From: Enterobacter sp. JBIWA008
GTDB lineage: Bacteria; Pseudomonadota; Gammaproteobacteria; Enterobacterales; Enterobacteriaceae
Assembly: GCF_019968765.1 (NCBI RefSeq)
Contig: NZ_CP074149.1
Location: 2,728,001 to 2,792,000, forward strand
DNA: 64,000 nucleotides
Reading direction: 5' to 3'
Under the pieces are notes generated by a model. It did no database searches. It was not told the DNA's origin and was given only the letters and a program-made list of their open reading frames with translations. Positions 8,096 to 18,310 of this stretch are shown one piece after another (position 1 is the first letter of the stretch; every line of letters starts with the position of its first letter). The translations under genes and the position numbers were made by a program.

Positions 8096-9556
8096 ATGAC
8101 AACCTTCTACACCGTGGTGAGTTGGCTGGTCATTCTGGGATACTGGCTGTTAATCGCGGGTGTGACATTACGCATCCTGATGAAGCGCAGAGCCGTACCC
8201 TCTGCCATGGCCTGGCTTCTGATCATCTACATCCTGCCGCTGGTGGGAATTATTGCCTATCTCTCTTTCGGTGAGCTTCATCTGGGTAAACGCCGCGCCG
8301 AGCGCGCCCGCGCCATGTGGCCCTCAACCGCAAAGTGGCTGAACGATCTTAAGGCCTGCAAGCATATCTTCGCCGAGGAGAACAGCAGCGTCGCATCGTC
8401 ACTGTTTAAGCTGTGCGAGCGCCGTCAGGGGATTGGCGGTGTTAAGGGCAATCAACTGCAACTACTTACCTCGTCCGACGACGTCATGCAGGCGTTAATC
8501 CGCGATATTCAGCTGGCGCGTCATAATATCGAGATGGTTTTTTATATCTGGCAGCCCGGCGGGATGGCTGACCAGGTCGCTGAATCGCTGATGGCCGCCG
8601 CGCGGCGCGGCATTCACTGCCGCCTGATGCTTGACTCCGCAGGCAGCGTGGCATTTTTCCGTAGCCCCTGGGCGGGCATGATGCGCAATGCCGGGATCGA
8701 AGTGGTTGAGGCGTTGAAGGTGAATCTCCTGCGCGTGTTTCTACGCCGGATGGATCTCCGCCAGCATCGCAAAATGATCATGATCGATAACTATATTGCC
8801 TACACCGGCAGTATGAACATGGTTGACCCGCGCTTCTTCAAGCAGGACTCGGGCGTGGGCCAGTGGGTGGATTTGATGGCGCGAATGGAAGGGCCGATTG
8901 CCACCTCGATGGGCATCGTTTACTCCTGCGACTGGGAGATTGAAACCGGCAAGCGTATCCTGCCGCCGCCGCCGGACGGCAATATTATGCCTTTTGAGGA
9001 GGCCAGCGGTCACACTATTCATACCATTGCTTCCGGGCCGGGCTTCCCGGAGGACTTAATCCATCAGGCGCTGCTGACAGCAACCTACTCAGCGCGTGAA
9101 TATCTGATCATGACGACGCCCTACTTCGTCCCCAGCGACGACCTTCTGCACGCGATCTGTACCGCCGCCCAGCGCGGTGTCGATGTGAGCATCATTTTGC
9201 CGCGTAAAAATGACTCCCTACTGGTAGGCTGGGCCAGCCGGGCATTCTTCAGCGAACTGCTGGCCGCCGGGGTGAAAATTTACCAGTTTGAAGGCGGATT
9301 GCTCCACACCAAGAGCGTTCTCGTCGACGGTGAACTGAGCCTGGTGGGCACGGTCAATCTGGATATGCGCAGCCTGTGGCTAAACTTTGAAATCACTCTG
9401 GTCATTGATGATGCCGGCTTTGGCGGCGATCTGGCAGCGGTGCAGGATGATTATATCTCCCGCTCGCGTCTGCTGGATGCCAGACTGTGGGTAAAACGTC
9501 CGCTGTGGCAGAGAATTGCCGAACGACTGTTTTACTTCTTTAGTCCGTTGCTGTAA
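8096..9556 (+). CDS. clsA: Cardiolipin synthase A
   Basis: A 486-residue inner-membrane enzyme that joins two phosphatidylglycerol molecules to give cardiolipin and glycerol. Two N-terminal membrane helices (about residues 5-27 and 37-58) precede two phospholipase D domains with HKD motifs: [18 protein letters not shown] starting at His224 and [18 protein letters not shown] starting at His404. Length equals E. coli ClsA. It is followed after 33 bases by yciU, as in E. coli. Confidence 0.97.
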   Translation: MTTFYTVVSWLVILGYWLLIAGVTLRILMKRRAVPSAMAWLLIIYILPLVGIIAYLSFGELHLGKRRAERARAMWPSTAKWLNDLKACKHIFAEENSSVASSLFKLCERRQGIGGVKGNQLQLLTSSDDVMQALIRDIQLARHNIEMVFYIWQPGGMADQVAESLMAAARRGIHCRLMLDSAGSVAFFRSPWAGMMRNAGIEVVEALKVNLLRVFLRRMDLRQHRKMIMIDNYIAYTGSMNMVDPRFFKQDSGVGQWVDLMARMEGPIATSMGIVYSCDWEIETGKRILPPPPDGNIMPFEEASGHTIHTIASGPGFPEDLIHQALLTATYSAREYLIMTTPYFVPSDDLLHAICTAAQRGVDVSIILPRKNDSLLVGWASRAFFSELLAAGVKIYQFEGGLLHTKSVLVDGELSLVGTVNLDMRSLWLNFEITLVIDDAGFGGDLAAVQDDYISRSRLLDARLWVKRPLWQRIAERLFYFFSPLL

Positions 9557-9919
<363 letters not shown>

Positions 9920-9920
9920 T

Positions 9921-9948
9921 AAAAAGGCTGCGATTGCAGCCTTTTTTA
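9921..9948. terminator. Terminator between yciU and the ion channel gene
   Basis: GGCTGC-gatt-GCAGCC with an A-run before and a T-run after; it can serve both convergent genes. Confidence 0.92.
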
Positions 9949-9949
9949 T

Positions 9950-10786
9950 TTACTCCGGCAATTTATTGCCGCAGCGATGACAATACCGCGCGTCGTGTTC
10001 ATGTTCGCCCTGCTGGCAATGAGGACACTTGCGCTGCTGCTTCCGGCTCTGAAAGGCACTACTCATGTGTGTAGTAATAAGCCCCGTCGGGATTGCTATC
10101 ACCGAATAGCCAATCAAAATCAGCACTGACGCCACGATGCGACCCAGTGGGGTATGGGGCGTAATATCACCGTAACCCACGGTCGTGACGGTCACAATCG
10201 CCCAGTAGACGGACGCATTGAGCGTCGTAAAGCCATATCTGGGCCCTTCTATTAAATACATCAGCGCGCCAAAAACAATCATGACGATGGCAATAAACGA
10301 GTAGAACAGAATAAGCTGATGCCGTGCGCTGACGATTGCACTCCAGAACACGCGTAATGACGGCATAAAACGCAGTAATTTCAGAATACGTAATACCCGA
10401 ATCACGCGCATCGCTCGCCAGACAAAGACATAACTGAGGCTGATCTCCGGCCACAGCCACATCACATAGAGCGGCAGGGTGGTGGCTAAATCGATAAATC
10501 CCCAGAAGCTGAAAACATATCTGGCCGGGTTGGGCCAGGCTATTACTCTGAGGAGATATTCGGCGGTAAAGACCAGGGTAATCGCCAGCTCAAGCCAGAC
10601 AAAGATATGCCATTCGTCAAACGTAAGGTGATATTGCGTCCCGGCACCCGATTCAAAAAAGATGACAACCACGCTGAGAAGCGCAAATAAACCGCAAACA
10701 CCTTCGACGCGACGCCCGGATACCGTTTCAGGATCGAATAGAAAATGATAAAGCCGCCGACGAGCTGACCTGAATAAACGCGACAC
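9950..10786 (-). CDS. Voltage-sensor type potassium channel with C-terminal zinc ribbon
   Basis: A 278-residue six-helix ion channel of the Ion_trans (Kv/KvAP) family. Seen in order: S1 near residues 28-45, S2 near 60-80, S3 near 92-110, an S4 voltage-sensor helix with arginines every third residue (RAMRVIRVLRILKLLRF, 124-140), S5 near 157-179, the selectivity filter TTVGYGD (201-207) and S6 near 215-238. The tail has CPHC (254-257) and CHRC (269-272), a CxxC-CxxC zinc ribbon. It differs from E. coli Kch, which has a two-helix pore and an RCK domain and lies between clsA and yciI; here this channel sits between yciU and oppF. Gating and physiological role are inferred from the family only. 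Confidence 0.9.
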   Translation of the reverse strand: MSRLFRSARRRLYHFLFDPETVSGRRVEGVCGLFALLSVVVIFFESGAGTQYHLTFDEWHIFVWLELAITLVFTAEYLLRVIAWPNPARYVFSFWGFIDLATTLPLYVMWLWPEISLSYVFVWRAMRVIRVLRILKLLRFMPSLRVFWSAIVSARHQLILFYSFIAIVMIVFGALMYLIEGPRYGFTTLNASVYWAIVTVTTVGYGDITPHTPLGRIVASVLILIGYSVIAIPTGLITTHMSSAFQSRKQQRKCPHCQQGEHEHDARYCHRCGNKLPE

Positions 10787-10797
10787 AATAACCTCTC

Positions 10798-10830
10798 AAA
10801 AAATAAGGGCTGACATCATGTCAGCCCTTG
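10798..10830 (-). terminator. Terminator of the opp operon
   Basis: On the minus strand, AAGGGCTGACA-tga-TGTCAGCCCTT runs into ATTTTTT, just after the oppF stop at 10834. Strong stem and T-run. Confidence 0.92.
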
Positions 10831-10833
10831 CGA

Positions 10834-11838
10834 TTATAACGGGTCTACTTTCAGGCAGGAAACCGCATGTCGGAAACTGCCTTCGAGAACCGGTCGCGTT
10901 TTTGCACATTCCGGCCCGGCCATTGGGCAGCGCGTGCGGAAGACGCAGCCAGAGGGCGGGTTAATCGGTGAGGGTAATTCACCTTCCAGCAGCTGGATGG
11001 TCTTATTCTTTTCCAGATCGGGATCTGGGATCGGCACCGCGGACATCAGCGCTCTGGTGTAAGGATGCAATGGATTGTGGTACACCTCGTCATAGGTACC
11101 CAGCTCCACGGCATGACCCAGATACATCACCAGCACGCGGTCAGAGATGTGTTTTACCACGGCCAGATCGTGCGCGATGAAGATCAGCGACAGCCCCATT
11201 TCGCGCTGCAGCTTCTGCAGCAGGTTAACCACCTGTGCCTGAATGGACACGTCCAGCGCGGAAACCGGCTCATCGCAGATAATCAGCTTCGGTTCGAGGA
11301 TCAGCGCACGGGCTATACCAATACGCTGGCACTGACCGCCGGAGAATTCGTGCGGGTAGCGGTTGATGAGGTTAGGCAACAGGCCGACTTTCATCATCAT
11401 TGCCTTAACGCGATCGCGCACTTCCTGACGAGACATCTTCGGATGATAGGTCCGCAGCGGCTCGGCAATAATCTCGCCAATGGTCATACGCGGGTTAAGT
11501 GATGCCAGCGGATCCTGGAAAATCATCTGGATATCGCTGCGCACCTCGCGCCACTCGTCAGGTTTCATACCCAGCAGATCTTTACCCAGCCAGGCCACTT
11601 TACCGTCGGTGGCTTTTACCAGACCGATAATGGCTCGCGCAAAGGTCGATTTACCGCAGCCGGACTCTCCCACCACGCCCAGAGTTTCCCCTTCATACAG
11701 GCGCAGCGTGACGCCGTCCACCGCTTTCAGGGTCTTCGGCGGCTGCCAGAACCACTGTTTGCCGTCTTTAATGTCGAAATGCACTTTAAGGTCAGCGATT
11801 TCGAGCAGCACGTTGCGTTTTTCATCTAATGCGTTCAT
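10834..11838 (-). CDS. oppF: OppF, oligopeptide ABC transporter ATPase
   Basis: A 334-residue ATPase that with OppD powers oligopeptide uptake at the inner membrane. Walker [10 protein letters not shown] (residues 58-66), signature [16 protein letters not shown], Walker [13 protein letters not shown], and a C-terminal oligopeptide-transporter extension with cysteines ([16 protein letters not shown]). Its start overlaps the oppD stop by four bases. It is the last gene of oppABCDF. Length equals E. coli OppF. Confidence 0.97.
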   Translation of the reverse strand: MNALDEKRNVLLEIADLKVHFDIKDGKQWFWQPPKTLKAVDGVTLRLYEGETLGVVGESGCGKSTFARAIIGLVKATDGKVAWLGKDLLGMKPDEWREVRSDIQMIFQDPLASLNPRMTIGEIIAEPLRTYHPKMSRQEVRDRVKAMMMKVGLLPNLINRYPHEFSGGQCQRIGIARALILEPKLIICDEPVSALDVSIQAQVVNLLQKLQREMGLSLIFIAHDLAVVKHISDRVLVMYLGHAVELGTYDEVYHNPLHPYTRALMSAVPIPDPDLEKNKTIQLLEGELPSPINPPSGCVFRTRCPMAGPECAKTRPVLEGSFRHAVSCLKVDPL

Positions 11839-12848
11839 ACCAGCTCCTCCTGCGGCTTAAAGCAGGCGCGCAGACGGCCTGGTGCAAACTCTTCCAGCGG
11901 CGGAGCGCTGTTGCAGATTTCCATCGCGTGCGGGCAGCGCGGCTGGAACGGACAGCCTTTCGGCAGACGCAGCAGGTTTGGCGGGTTGCCCGGAATGGTG
12001 AGCAGAGATTCCCCTTCTGCATCAAGACGCGGCACCGCATTCAACAGACCAATCGAGTACGGGTGCGCAGGCTGATAGAAGACATCGCGCGCTTTGCCGT
12101 ACTCCATGGTACGACCGGCGTACATCACCAGCACTTTGTCACAGATGCCCGCCACCACGCCCAGGTCGTGGGTGATCATGATAATCGCCGTGTTGAACTC
12201 ACGCTTCAGCTCGTTCAACAGGGTCATAATTTGCGCCTGAACGGTAACGTCCAGCGCGGTGGTTGGTTCGTCGGCAATCAGCAGCTTTGGCCGGCACAGC
12301 AGCGCCATCGCAATCATCACGCGCTGACGCATACCGCCAGAAAACTCGTGCGGGAACATGCGCATACGCTTGCGTGCCTCCGGCATTTTCACCGCATCCA
12401 GCATTTTGACCGACTCTTCAAAGGCTTCCGCTTTGCCCAGGCCTTTGTGCAGCATCAGGACTTCCATCAGCTGCTCGCCTACGCGCATATAAGGATTCAG
12501 CGAGGTCATTGGATCCTGGAAAATCATCGAGATCTGCTCAGCGCGCAGCTTGTTCAGCTCGTGCTCCGGCAGGTTAAGGATTTCACGACCGTTGAATTTA
12601 GCGGAACCGCCAATCACGCCGTTAGCAGCCAGCAGGCCCATTAACGCAAAGGCAGTCTGCGATTTACCGGATCCGGATTCGCCCACGATTCCGAGCGTTT
12701 CGCCCGCGCGCAGGTTGAAGTTGAGATCGTTGACGGCGGTAACATCCCCGTCCGGCGTTTTAAAGGTCACGCGGAGGTCTTTCACATCCAGCAGAAGATT
12801 ATTCTGCTGTTGCGCCTGTGGCGCAGTGGCCGTTTCAATAATTGTCAT
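11835..12848 (-). CDS. oppD: OppD, oligopeptide ABC transporter ATPase
   Basis: A 337-residue ABC ATPase, partner of OppF. Walker [11 protein letters not shown] near residue 57, signature [16 protein letters not shown], Walker [13 protein letters not shown], and the C-terminal Cys-rich extension ([14 protein letters not shown]) that binds an iron-sulfur cluster in some dipeptide and oligopeptide ATPases. It follows oppC after 11 bases and overlaps oppF. Length equals the E. coli protein. Confidence 0.97.
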   Translation of the reverse strand: MTIIETATAPQAQQQNNLLLDVKDLRVTFKTPDGDVTAVNDLNFNLRAGETLGIVGESGSGKSQTAFALMGLLAANGVIGGSAKFNGREILNLPEHELNKLRAEQISMIFQDPMTSLNPYMRVGEQLMEVLMLHKGLGKAEAFEESVKMLDAVKMPEARKRMRMFPHEFSGGMRQRVMIAMALLCRPKLLIADEPTTALDVTVQAQIMTLLNELKREFNTAIIMITHDLGVVAGICDKVLVMYAGRTMEYGKARDVFYQPAHPYSIGLLNAVPRLDAEGESLLTIPGNPPNLLRLPKGCPFQPRCPHAMEICNSAPPLEEFAPGRLRACFKPQEELV

Positions 12849-12859
12849 GACGGCGCTCC

Positions 12860-13768
12860 TTAACGGTCTTTCGGGTCGAGGGCATCACGCAGGCCATCGC
12901 CGATAAAGTTAAAACAAAACAGGGTAACGACCAGGAAACCCGCCGGATAAAGCAGCAGCCACGGTGAAACTTCCATCGAGTTTGCGCCATCGCTCAGCAG
13001 CGCGCCCCAGCTGCTCAGAGGCTCTTGTGTACCGAGACCCAGGAAGCTAAGGAAAGATTCGAACAGGATCATGCTGGGCACCAGCAGTGAGGCATAGACC
13101 ACCACCACGCCCAGCACGTTAGGAACGATATGGCGAACCACAATATTCCCGGTAGACACGCCGCCAACCTGCGCCGCTTCGATAAACTCTTTGCGTTTAA
13201 GGCTCAGCGTCTGGCCGCGAACTATACGCGCCATATCCAGCCAGGAAACCATCCCGATGGCCACGAAGATTAACAGAATATTTTGACCAAAGAAGGTCAC
13301 CAGCAGAATGACGAAGAACATGAACGGGAAGGAGTTCAGGATTTCCAGCAGACGCATCATTATCGAGTCTATTTTGCCGCCAAGATAGCCGGAAAGTGAG
13401 CCATAGAGCGTACCCACGATCACCGCCACCAGCGCGGCAGCAATACCGACCATCAGCGAGATACGGCCACCGATAGCGACACGCACCAGCAGATCGCGTC
13501 CGGAAGAGTCCGTGCCAAAATAGTGGCCAGACTCCATATCCGGCGCGCTGGACATCATGCCCCAGTCGGTGTCGAAATAGGTAAATTGCGACAGCATCGG
13601 CGCCAGGGTCACAAACAGCGCGATGATCACCAGAACAACCAGACTGGCAACCGCTGCACGGTTGTGCATAAAGCGACGGCGCGCGTCCTGCCAGAGGCTA
13701 CGACCTTCCACTTCCAGTTTTTCACTGAAGTTTTCCAGCGCCTCGCTGTTTTTCTTACTCAACATCAT
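12860..13768 (-). CDS. oppC: OppC, oligopeptide ABC transporter permease
   Basis: A 302-residue inner-membrane permease with six helices and an N-terminal cytoplasmic stretch. The EAA loop that docks the ATPase reads [20 protein letters not shown]. The periplasmic segment [19 protein letters not shown] is typical of OppC/DppC. It pairs with OppB to form the peptide channel. Confidence 0.97.
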   Translation of the reverse strand: MMLSKKNSEALENFSEKLEVEGRSLWQDARRRFMHNRAAVASLVVLVIIALFVTLAPMLSQFTYFDTDWGMMSSAPDMESGHYFGTDSSGRDLLVRVAIGGRISLMVGIAAALVAVIVGTLYGSLSGYLGGKIDSIMMRLLEILNSFPFMFFVILLVTFFGQNILLIFVAIGMVSWLDMARIVRGQTLSLKRKEFIEAAQVGGVSTGNIVVRHIVPNVLGVVVVYASLLVPSMILFESFLSFLGLGTQEPLSSWGALLSDGANSMEVSPWLLLYPAGFLVVTLFCFNFIGDGLRDALDPKDR

Positions 13769-13780
13769 GGCGTGCTCCAG

Positions 13781-14701
13781 TTAGTAACGGATTTTCGGGT
13801 CGATGACGGCGTACAGGACATCGACGATAGCGTTAAAGAGAATGGTCAGCGCACCGACGAGAATCGTCAGGCTCAGTACCAGCGAATAGTCGCGGTTGAG
13901 CGCGCCGTTAACGAACAGCTGACCAATGCCAGGCAGGCCGTAGATTGTTTCGATAACCATCGAGCCGGTGATGATCCCGACGAACGCCGGTCCCATGTAG
14001 GAGAGCACGGGCAACAGCGCCGGTTTGAGCGCGTGGCGGAAGATAATCCGACGCATCGGCAGGCCTTTAGCGCGCGCGGTCCGAATAAAGTTCGAGTGCA
14101 GCACTTCGATCATTGAACCACGGGTGATACGCGCAATACTGGCGATGTACGCCAGCGATAATGCCACCATCGGCAAAATCATGAACTTCAGTGCCCCGCC
14201 GTTCCAGCCGCCGCCAGGCAGCCACTTCAGCGTGATGGCAAATATCATCACCAGTAATGGCGCGACAACGAAGCTGGGTATGACTACCCCGGTCATTGCC
14301 ACCCCCATTACGGCATAATCCCATTTGGTATTTTGTCTGAGCGCGGCAATTACACCTGCGGTGACCCCGAAAACGATCGCCAGAATGAATGCCGCAGCAC
14401 CCAATTTCGCCGAAACCGGGAAGCTGGAGGCCACCAGGTCGTTAACGGAATAGTCTTTATATTTAAATGACGGTCCGAAATCACCGTGGGCCAGCTGCTT
14501 CAGGTAATTGAAGTACTGGGTGGAGATAGGATCGTTTAAGTGGTATTTCGCTTCGATATTCGCCATAACTTCTGGCGGCAGCGTACGCTCACCGGTAAAT
14601 GGACTTCCCGGCGCAAGGCGCATCATGAAGAAGGAAATCGTGATGAGAATAAATAGCGTTGGAATCGCTTCAAGACAGCGACGTAGGATAAATTTCAACA
14701 T
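13781..14701 (-). CDS. oppB: OppB, oligopeptide ABC transporter permease
   Basis: A 306-residue inner-membrane permease with six helices. The family signature near the N-terminus is ISFFMMRLAPGSPF; the EAA loop reads NFIRTARAKGLPMRRIIFRH. It heterodimerises with OppC. An 84-base gap separates it from oppA; at this place in many Opp operons transcript processing makes oppA more abundant than the rest. Confidence 0.97.
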   Translation of the reverse strand: MLKFILRRCLEAIPTLFILITISFFMMRLAPGSPFTGERTLPPEVMANIEAKYHLNDPISTQYFNYLKQLAHGDFGPSFKYKDYSVNDLVASSFPVSAKLGAAAFILAIVFGVTAGVIAALRQNTKWDYAVMGVAMTGVVIPSFVVAPLLVMIFAITLKWLPGGGWNGGALKFMILPMVALSLAYIASIARITRGSMIEVLHSNFIRTARAKGLPMRRIIFRHALKPALLPVLSYMGPAFVGIITGSMVIETIYGLPGIGQLFVNGALNRDYSLVLSLTILVGALTILFNAIVDVLYAVIDPKIRY

Positions 14702-14785
14702 TGCCCGTACCTTCTGGCGTGTGCCTATATTATGTGACGTTGGTTAGACACCGTGGGGCGAGCACGCCCGCCCCACTCATTGCCA

Positions 14786-16417
14786 TTAATGCTTGATAAT
14801 ATACAAGTTTTTAACGTAGATATTATCCATCGGGTCTTTACCGGTATATCCACCTACCCACGGTTTCACCAGACGGGCGTTAACGTAGTAGTAAACCGGA
14901 ACGATCGCGGAATCTTTATCCAGCTGCTGCTCAGCTTTAGAGTACAGCTCTGTACGCTGTGCTTCGTCAGTGGTTTTCAGCGTGTCGCCAATCAGCTTGT
15001 CGAATGCCGGGCTCTTATAGTGCGCGGTGTTGTTCGAGCTGTCGCTCAGCATGGTGTTCAGGAAGGAGGTCGGTTCGTTATAGTCCGCACACCAGCCAGC
15101 ACGCGCCACGTCAAAGGTGCCCTGATGACGGCTGTCGAGGAAGGTTTTCCACTCCTGGTTCTCCAGCTTCACGTTTGCGCCCAGGTTCTTTTTCCAGATC
15201 GAGGCGACGGCGATAGCCAGTTTTTTGTGCAGATCTGAAGTGTTATACAACAGGCTGAAGGTCAGCGGCTTATCTGCGGTGTAACCCGCTTCGGCCAGCA
15301 GTTTCTTCGCTTCCGCGTTACGCTGTTCCTGAGTCTGTTTGAACCACTCTGGTTCGGTCAGTTTTGCCCCATCGGTATATGGAGGGGTATAGCTGTACGC
15401 TGGCAGATCGCCCTGGTTTTTCACTTTGTTCACGATGATATCGCGATCCAGTGCCAGCTTCAGCGCGGTACGGACACGTACGTCGGTAAACGGTGCTTTC
15501 TGATTGTTGATTTCATAGTAATAGGTGCACAGGTACGGATCGACGTGAACCTCTTTAGGGATCTCTTTTTTCAGTTTCTGGAACAGTTCAATCGGCATGT
15601 TGTTATAGGTCATGTCAATTTCACCGCTACGATAGCGGTTAACGTCTGTCACTTCGGAAGAAATTGGCAGGTAGGTAACCTGATTAATGACGGTTTTCGC
15701 GTTGTCCCAGTATTGCGGGTTACGCTCAAGCACCATACGTTCGTTGACCACCCAGTCTTTCAGCTTATAGGCGCCGTTGGTCACGATATTGGCTGGCTGT
15801 GTCCATTTTTCACCAAATTTTTCCACGGCTGATTTTGGTACCGGAGAGACGGACGGGTGAACCAGCAGCTTATAGAAGTACGGAACAGGTTCGCTCAACG
15901 TCACTTCAAAGGTATTGGCATCTATCGCTTTAACGCCCAGATCGGTGATCGGTTTTTTGCCCGCGATGATGTCATCAATATTGGCAATGTGGCCATATTG
16001 CAGGTAGCTCGCATACGGAGAGGCAGTGGTTGGATTCGCCAGACGCTGCCAGCTATAAACGAAATCTTCGGCCGTAACCGGCGTACCGTCGGACCATTTT
16101 GCATCTTTACGCAGATGGAAGGTCCAGACTTTGAAATCTTTGTTTTCCCATTTTTCCGCAACACCCGGCGCCGGGTGGCCGTCTACGTCAGTCACCAGCA
16201 GGCCTTCGAACAGGTCGCGGTTAACGTTAGACTCAGGAACACCTTCAATTTTGTGCGGGTCAAGAGACTGAACTTCCGCACCGTTGTTACGCACCAGCGT
16301 CTGTTTATCAGCCAGTTGAACACCTGCAGGAACGTCCGCAGCCATTGCAGCGTTGCCCGCGATTAGCGCAGTTAAAATCCCCGCCGCTACCAGATTTTTT
16401 TTTGTGATGATGGACAT
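14786..16417 (-). CDS. oppA: OppA, periplasmic oligopeptide-binding protein
   Basis: A 543-residue solute-binding protein that captures peptides of about two to five residues and delivers them to OppBC. Signal peptide: residues 1-26, ending GNAAMA before ADVPAGVQ. Peptide-binding SBP_bac_5 features include DLFEGLLVTDVDGHPAPGVA and WTFHLRKDAKWSDGTPVTAE. Length equals E. coli OppA. The sequence just before the start (ACCAACACA) is CA-rich like GcvB small-RNA target sites; oppA is a known GcvB target. Confidence 0.98.
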   Translation of the reverse strand: MSIITKKNLVAAGILTALIAGNAAMAADVPAGVQLADKQTLVRNNGAEVQSLDPHKIEGVPESNVNRDLFEGLLVTDVDGHPAPGVAEKWENKDFKVWTFHLRKDAKWSDGTPVTAEDFVYSWQRLANPTTASPYASYLQYGHIANIDDIIAGKKPITDLGVKAIDANTFEVTLSEPVPYFYKLLVHPSVSPVPKSAVEKFGEKWTQPANIVTNGAYKLKDWVVNERMVLERNPQYWDNAKTVINQVTYLPISSEVTDVNRYRSGEIDMTYNNMPIELFQKLKKEIPKEVHVDPYLCTYYYEINNQKAPFTDVRVRTALKLALDRDIIVNKVKNQGDLPAYSYTPPYTDGAKLTEPEWFKQTQEQRNAEAKKLLAEAGYTADKPLTFSLLYNTSDLHKKLAIAVASIWKKNLGANVKLENQEWKTFLDSRHQGTFDVARAGWCADYNEPTSFLNTMLSDSSNNTAHYKSPAFDKLIGDTLKTTDEAQRTELYSKAEQQLDKDSAIVPVYYYVNARLVKPWVGGYTGKDPMDNIYVKNLYIIKH

Positions 16418-17145
16418 TGTGTTGGTACTCCACTCATTATAATGACTGGCCTTCGCCAGCTGTGTAATCCCCTGTTGGGGCCTGTACAGCGCAGGAGTTT
16501 TTTTTGCTGCTGTCAGGTTCTTCTTTTACTACTTGCTATCACCGACTTTTTTATTACTGACCGCTCGTATGGCCGTCTTGCGTCGATTCTTTACAGGCCT
16601 CCCCTGTTTGAGACCTGCGCTGGATATCTGAGAAGAGAACCATATGAAAATAATTCTCATCTGCTTGTTTTATGCTGCAAAATATTAGGCCGGAAAGTAT
16701 CAAATGGCGTAAACGCGCGCCAATACATTTTGCAAATTTGTTAAGCAATTCTCTTTTACGGTGAGTACCGCATCGTTGAGGGCAGCCCTGCCGGACATCA
16801 AACATCACTTAAAAAACATGACATTCAATAAGATAGAGAAATTTTTCTCTACAAGCGCGTCGCTGCGCTATCATCGAGTGATTCTGTACAAAAATTTAAC
16901 AATTGGTTATTATTTAGCACATTCATCTAGGGGAATGTTGAATTTACTAATATCATTTCGGTTATCTCTCAGCAAGCCCCAGAGTATCATGTGAGTAAAA
17001 TAACAGAGCGATCGAAGGTTTTCTGCGCAGGCGGGTTTGGGGGAACTTAGTAACTTGTTGAAATACAAGAAATGAACATTATTAGTAGAATTTATTATGA
17101 TATGTGAGCATTTCAACTTTAGTTATAGGATTTACTGATAATGAC
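16418..17145 (-). promoter_or_regulatory. Long oppA upstream region without genes
   Basis: About 730 bases with no convincing gene. Next to oppA (minus strand) are two small hairpins, CTGGC-gaag-GCCAG at 16447-16460 and CCCC-aaca-GGGG nearby, in the probable leader. The part from 16750 to 17100 is AT-rich. A long untranslated upstream region before oppA also exists in E. coli, where Lrp, GcvB and other factors act. I see no other clear operator. Confidence 0.5.
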
Positions 17146-17170
17146 GTAAAAAACGGAGCCGTGGCTCCGT
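17146..17170 (-). terminator. Terminator after ychE
   Basis: On the minus strand ACGGAGCC-GGCTCCGT type stem (17153-17170) followed by TTTTTTACG, 17 bases after the ychE stop. Confidence 0.85.
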
Positions 17171-17186
17171 TCTTTCATACGAAGTA

Positions 17187-17834
17187 TCAGTGCAGCAAAC
17201 CGGGGAAAATGCTTTTAATACCCGTAACGATGAATTCAATCCCTAACGCCATCAACAGCAGGCCCATGATACGCGTTATGACGTTAATACCCGTCTGCCC
17301 CAACAGACGTACCAGCCAGGGCGCCATGCGGAAAACTCCCCAACAGCAGAGCGCAAAAATGGCTATAGCAACTGAAAATCCAATCAGGTGCATCAGGCTA
17401 TGGTAACGCGTGCCCCAGACAATGGTTGAACTGATAGCGCCAGGACCGGCCATGAGCGGTAAGGCCAGCGGCACCACGCCAATACTTTCGCGGATGGCGG
17501 TTTCTGACTTCTCCTGCTTGTTTTGTTTATCCTCGCCGAGCTTACCGCTGATCATGGACATGGCGATGGTCACGACCAGAATCCCACCCGCAATGCGGAA
17601 AGAGTCGATCGAAATTCCGAAGAGCTGGAGAATGGCGTCACCCAGGAAAAGGGAGGTGAGCAATATGATAGCCACCGACAGGTTAGCGGTGAGGTTGGTT
17701 TTATTCCTGGCCGCCGCCGTCTGATAACTCGTCATACTAATGAAGACAGGAATGATCCCCACCGGGTTGACCAGGGCAAACAAACCAATAAAAAATTTAA
17801 AATATGTTGGAAAATCAAAGAGCGTTTGGATCAC
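17187..17834 (-). CDS. ychE: YchE, MarC/UPF0056 family membrane protein
   Basis: A 215-residue integral membrane protein with six helices. The first half holds GLFALVNPVGIIPVFISMT, the second half VPLALPLMAGPGAISSTIVW, the two conserved MarC-family blocks. The cellular function is not known; MarC is not itself a drug pump. Length and sequence follow E. coli YchE. It lies between opp and adhE as in E. coli, with its own terminator. Confidence 0.94.
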   Translation of the reverse strand: MIQTLFDFPTYFKFFIGLFALVNPVGIIPVFISMTSYQTAAARNKTNLTANLSVAIILLTSLFLGDAILQLFGISIDSFRIAGGILVVTIAMSMISGKLGEDKQNKQEKSETAIRESIGVVPLALPLMAGPGAISSTIVWGTRYHSLMHLIGFSVAIAIFALCCWGVFRMAPWLVRLLGQTGINVITRIMGLLLMALGIEFIVTGIKSIFPGLLH

Positions 17835-18310
17835 GTTTTGCTCCGCTTATACACATGCCCGGGACTGACACTTTGTCATGAGAAATCGCGCTGAAGATAC
17901 CCTTTTTATTAGCATACTTCACTCGAAATCTGTGCCAAAACGTTATCATTTCATATGTTAAACATATGTATAATCAATGAAAGCTTCGCTTCTAATACTT
18001 ACGTAATTATTTAACACTGGAAAAATCTCAATGAAATAACCCTGCTGAAAGGTATCAGCTTGGGAGAAAATTGACGCAGATCATGATTTCCGTACTCAGA
18101 AGTGAGTAATCTTGGTTACGCCCCAGGGAGATCGCCTGACAAAAAGGGATGATGCTAAGGTAAGGCTCTTTTAGTAAATTAGTGTGCTGACGCAGAAAGT
18201 AACTCTTTGTTTTACTTTGTGTTACGCAAGTCGTATCGGCTCTGTCTATACTGTGTGACGTATCGAGCGCTGGTTTACTAAAAGAGTTTAAACATTATCA
18301 GGAGAGCATT
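17835..18310 (+). promoter_or_regulatory. Divergent ychE-adhE control region
   Basis: A 476-base region with no gene. It holds a perfect palindrome CATATGTT-a-AACATATG at 17952-17968, directly followed by a TATAAT box (17969-17974), and the inverted repeat described separately. The ribosome site of adhE is AGGAG near 18300. In E. coli the adhE leader is long and is acted on by Cra, Fis, NarL, FNR and RNase III; individual sites for these proteins are not certain here. Confidence 0.6.
18166..18286 (+). repeat. Long-range inverted repeat in the adhE leader
   Basis: CTCTTTTAGTAAA (18166-18178) and TTTACTAAAAGAG (18274-18286) are perfect 13-bp complements about 95 bases apart, with G-T pairs possible at both ends. 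The right arm ends about 14 bases before the adhE ribosome site, so the fold could hide the site. E. coli adhE needs RNase III cleavage of its leader for translation, which fits such a structure. Confidence 0.6.
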
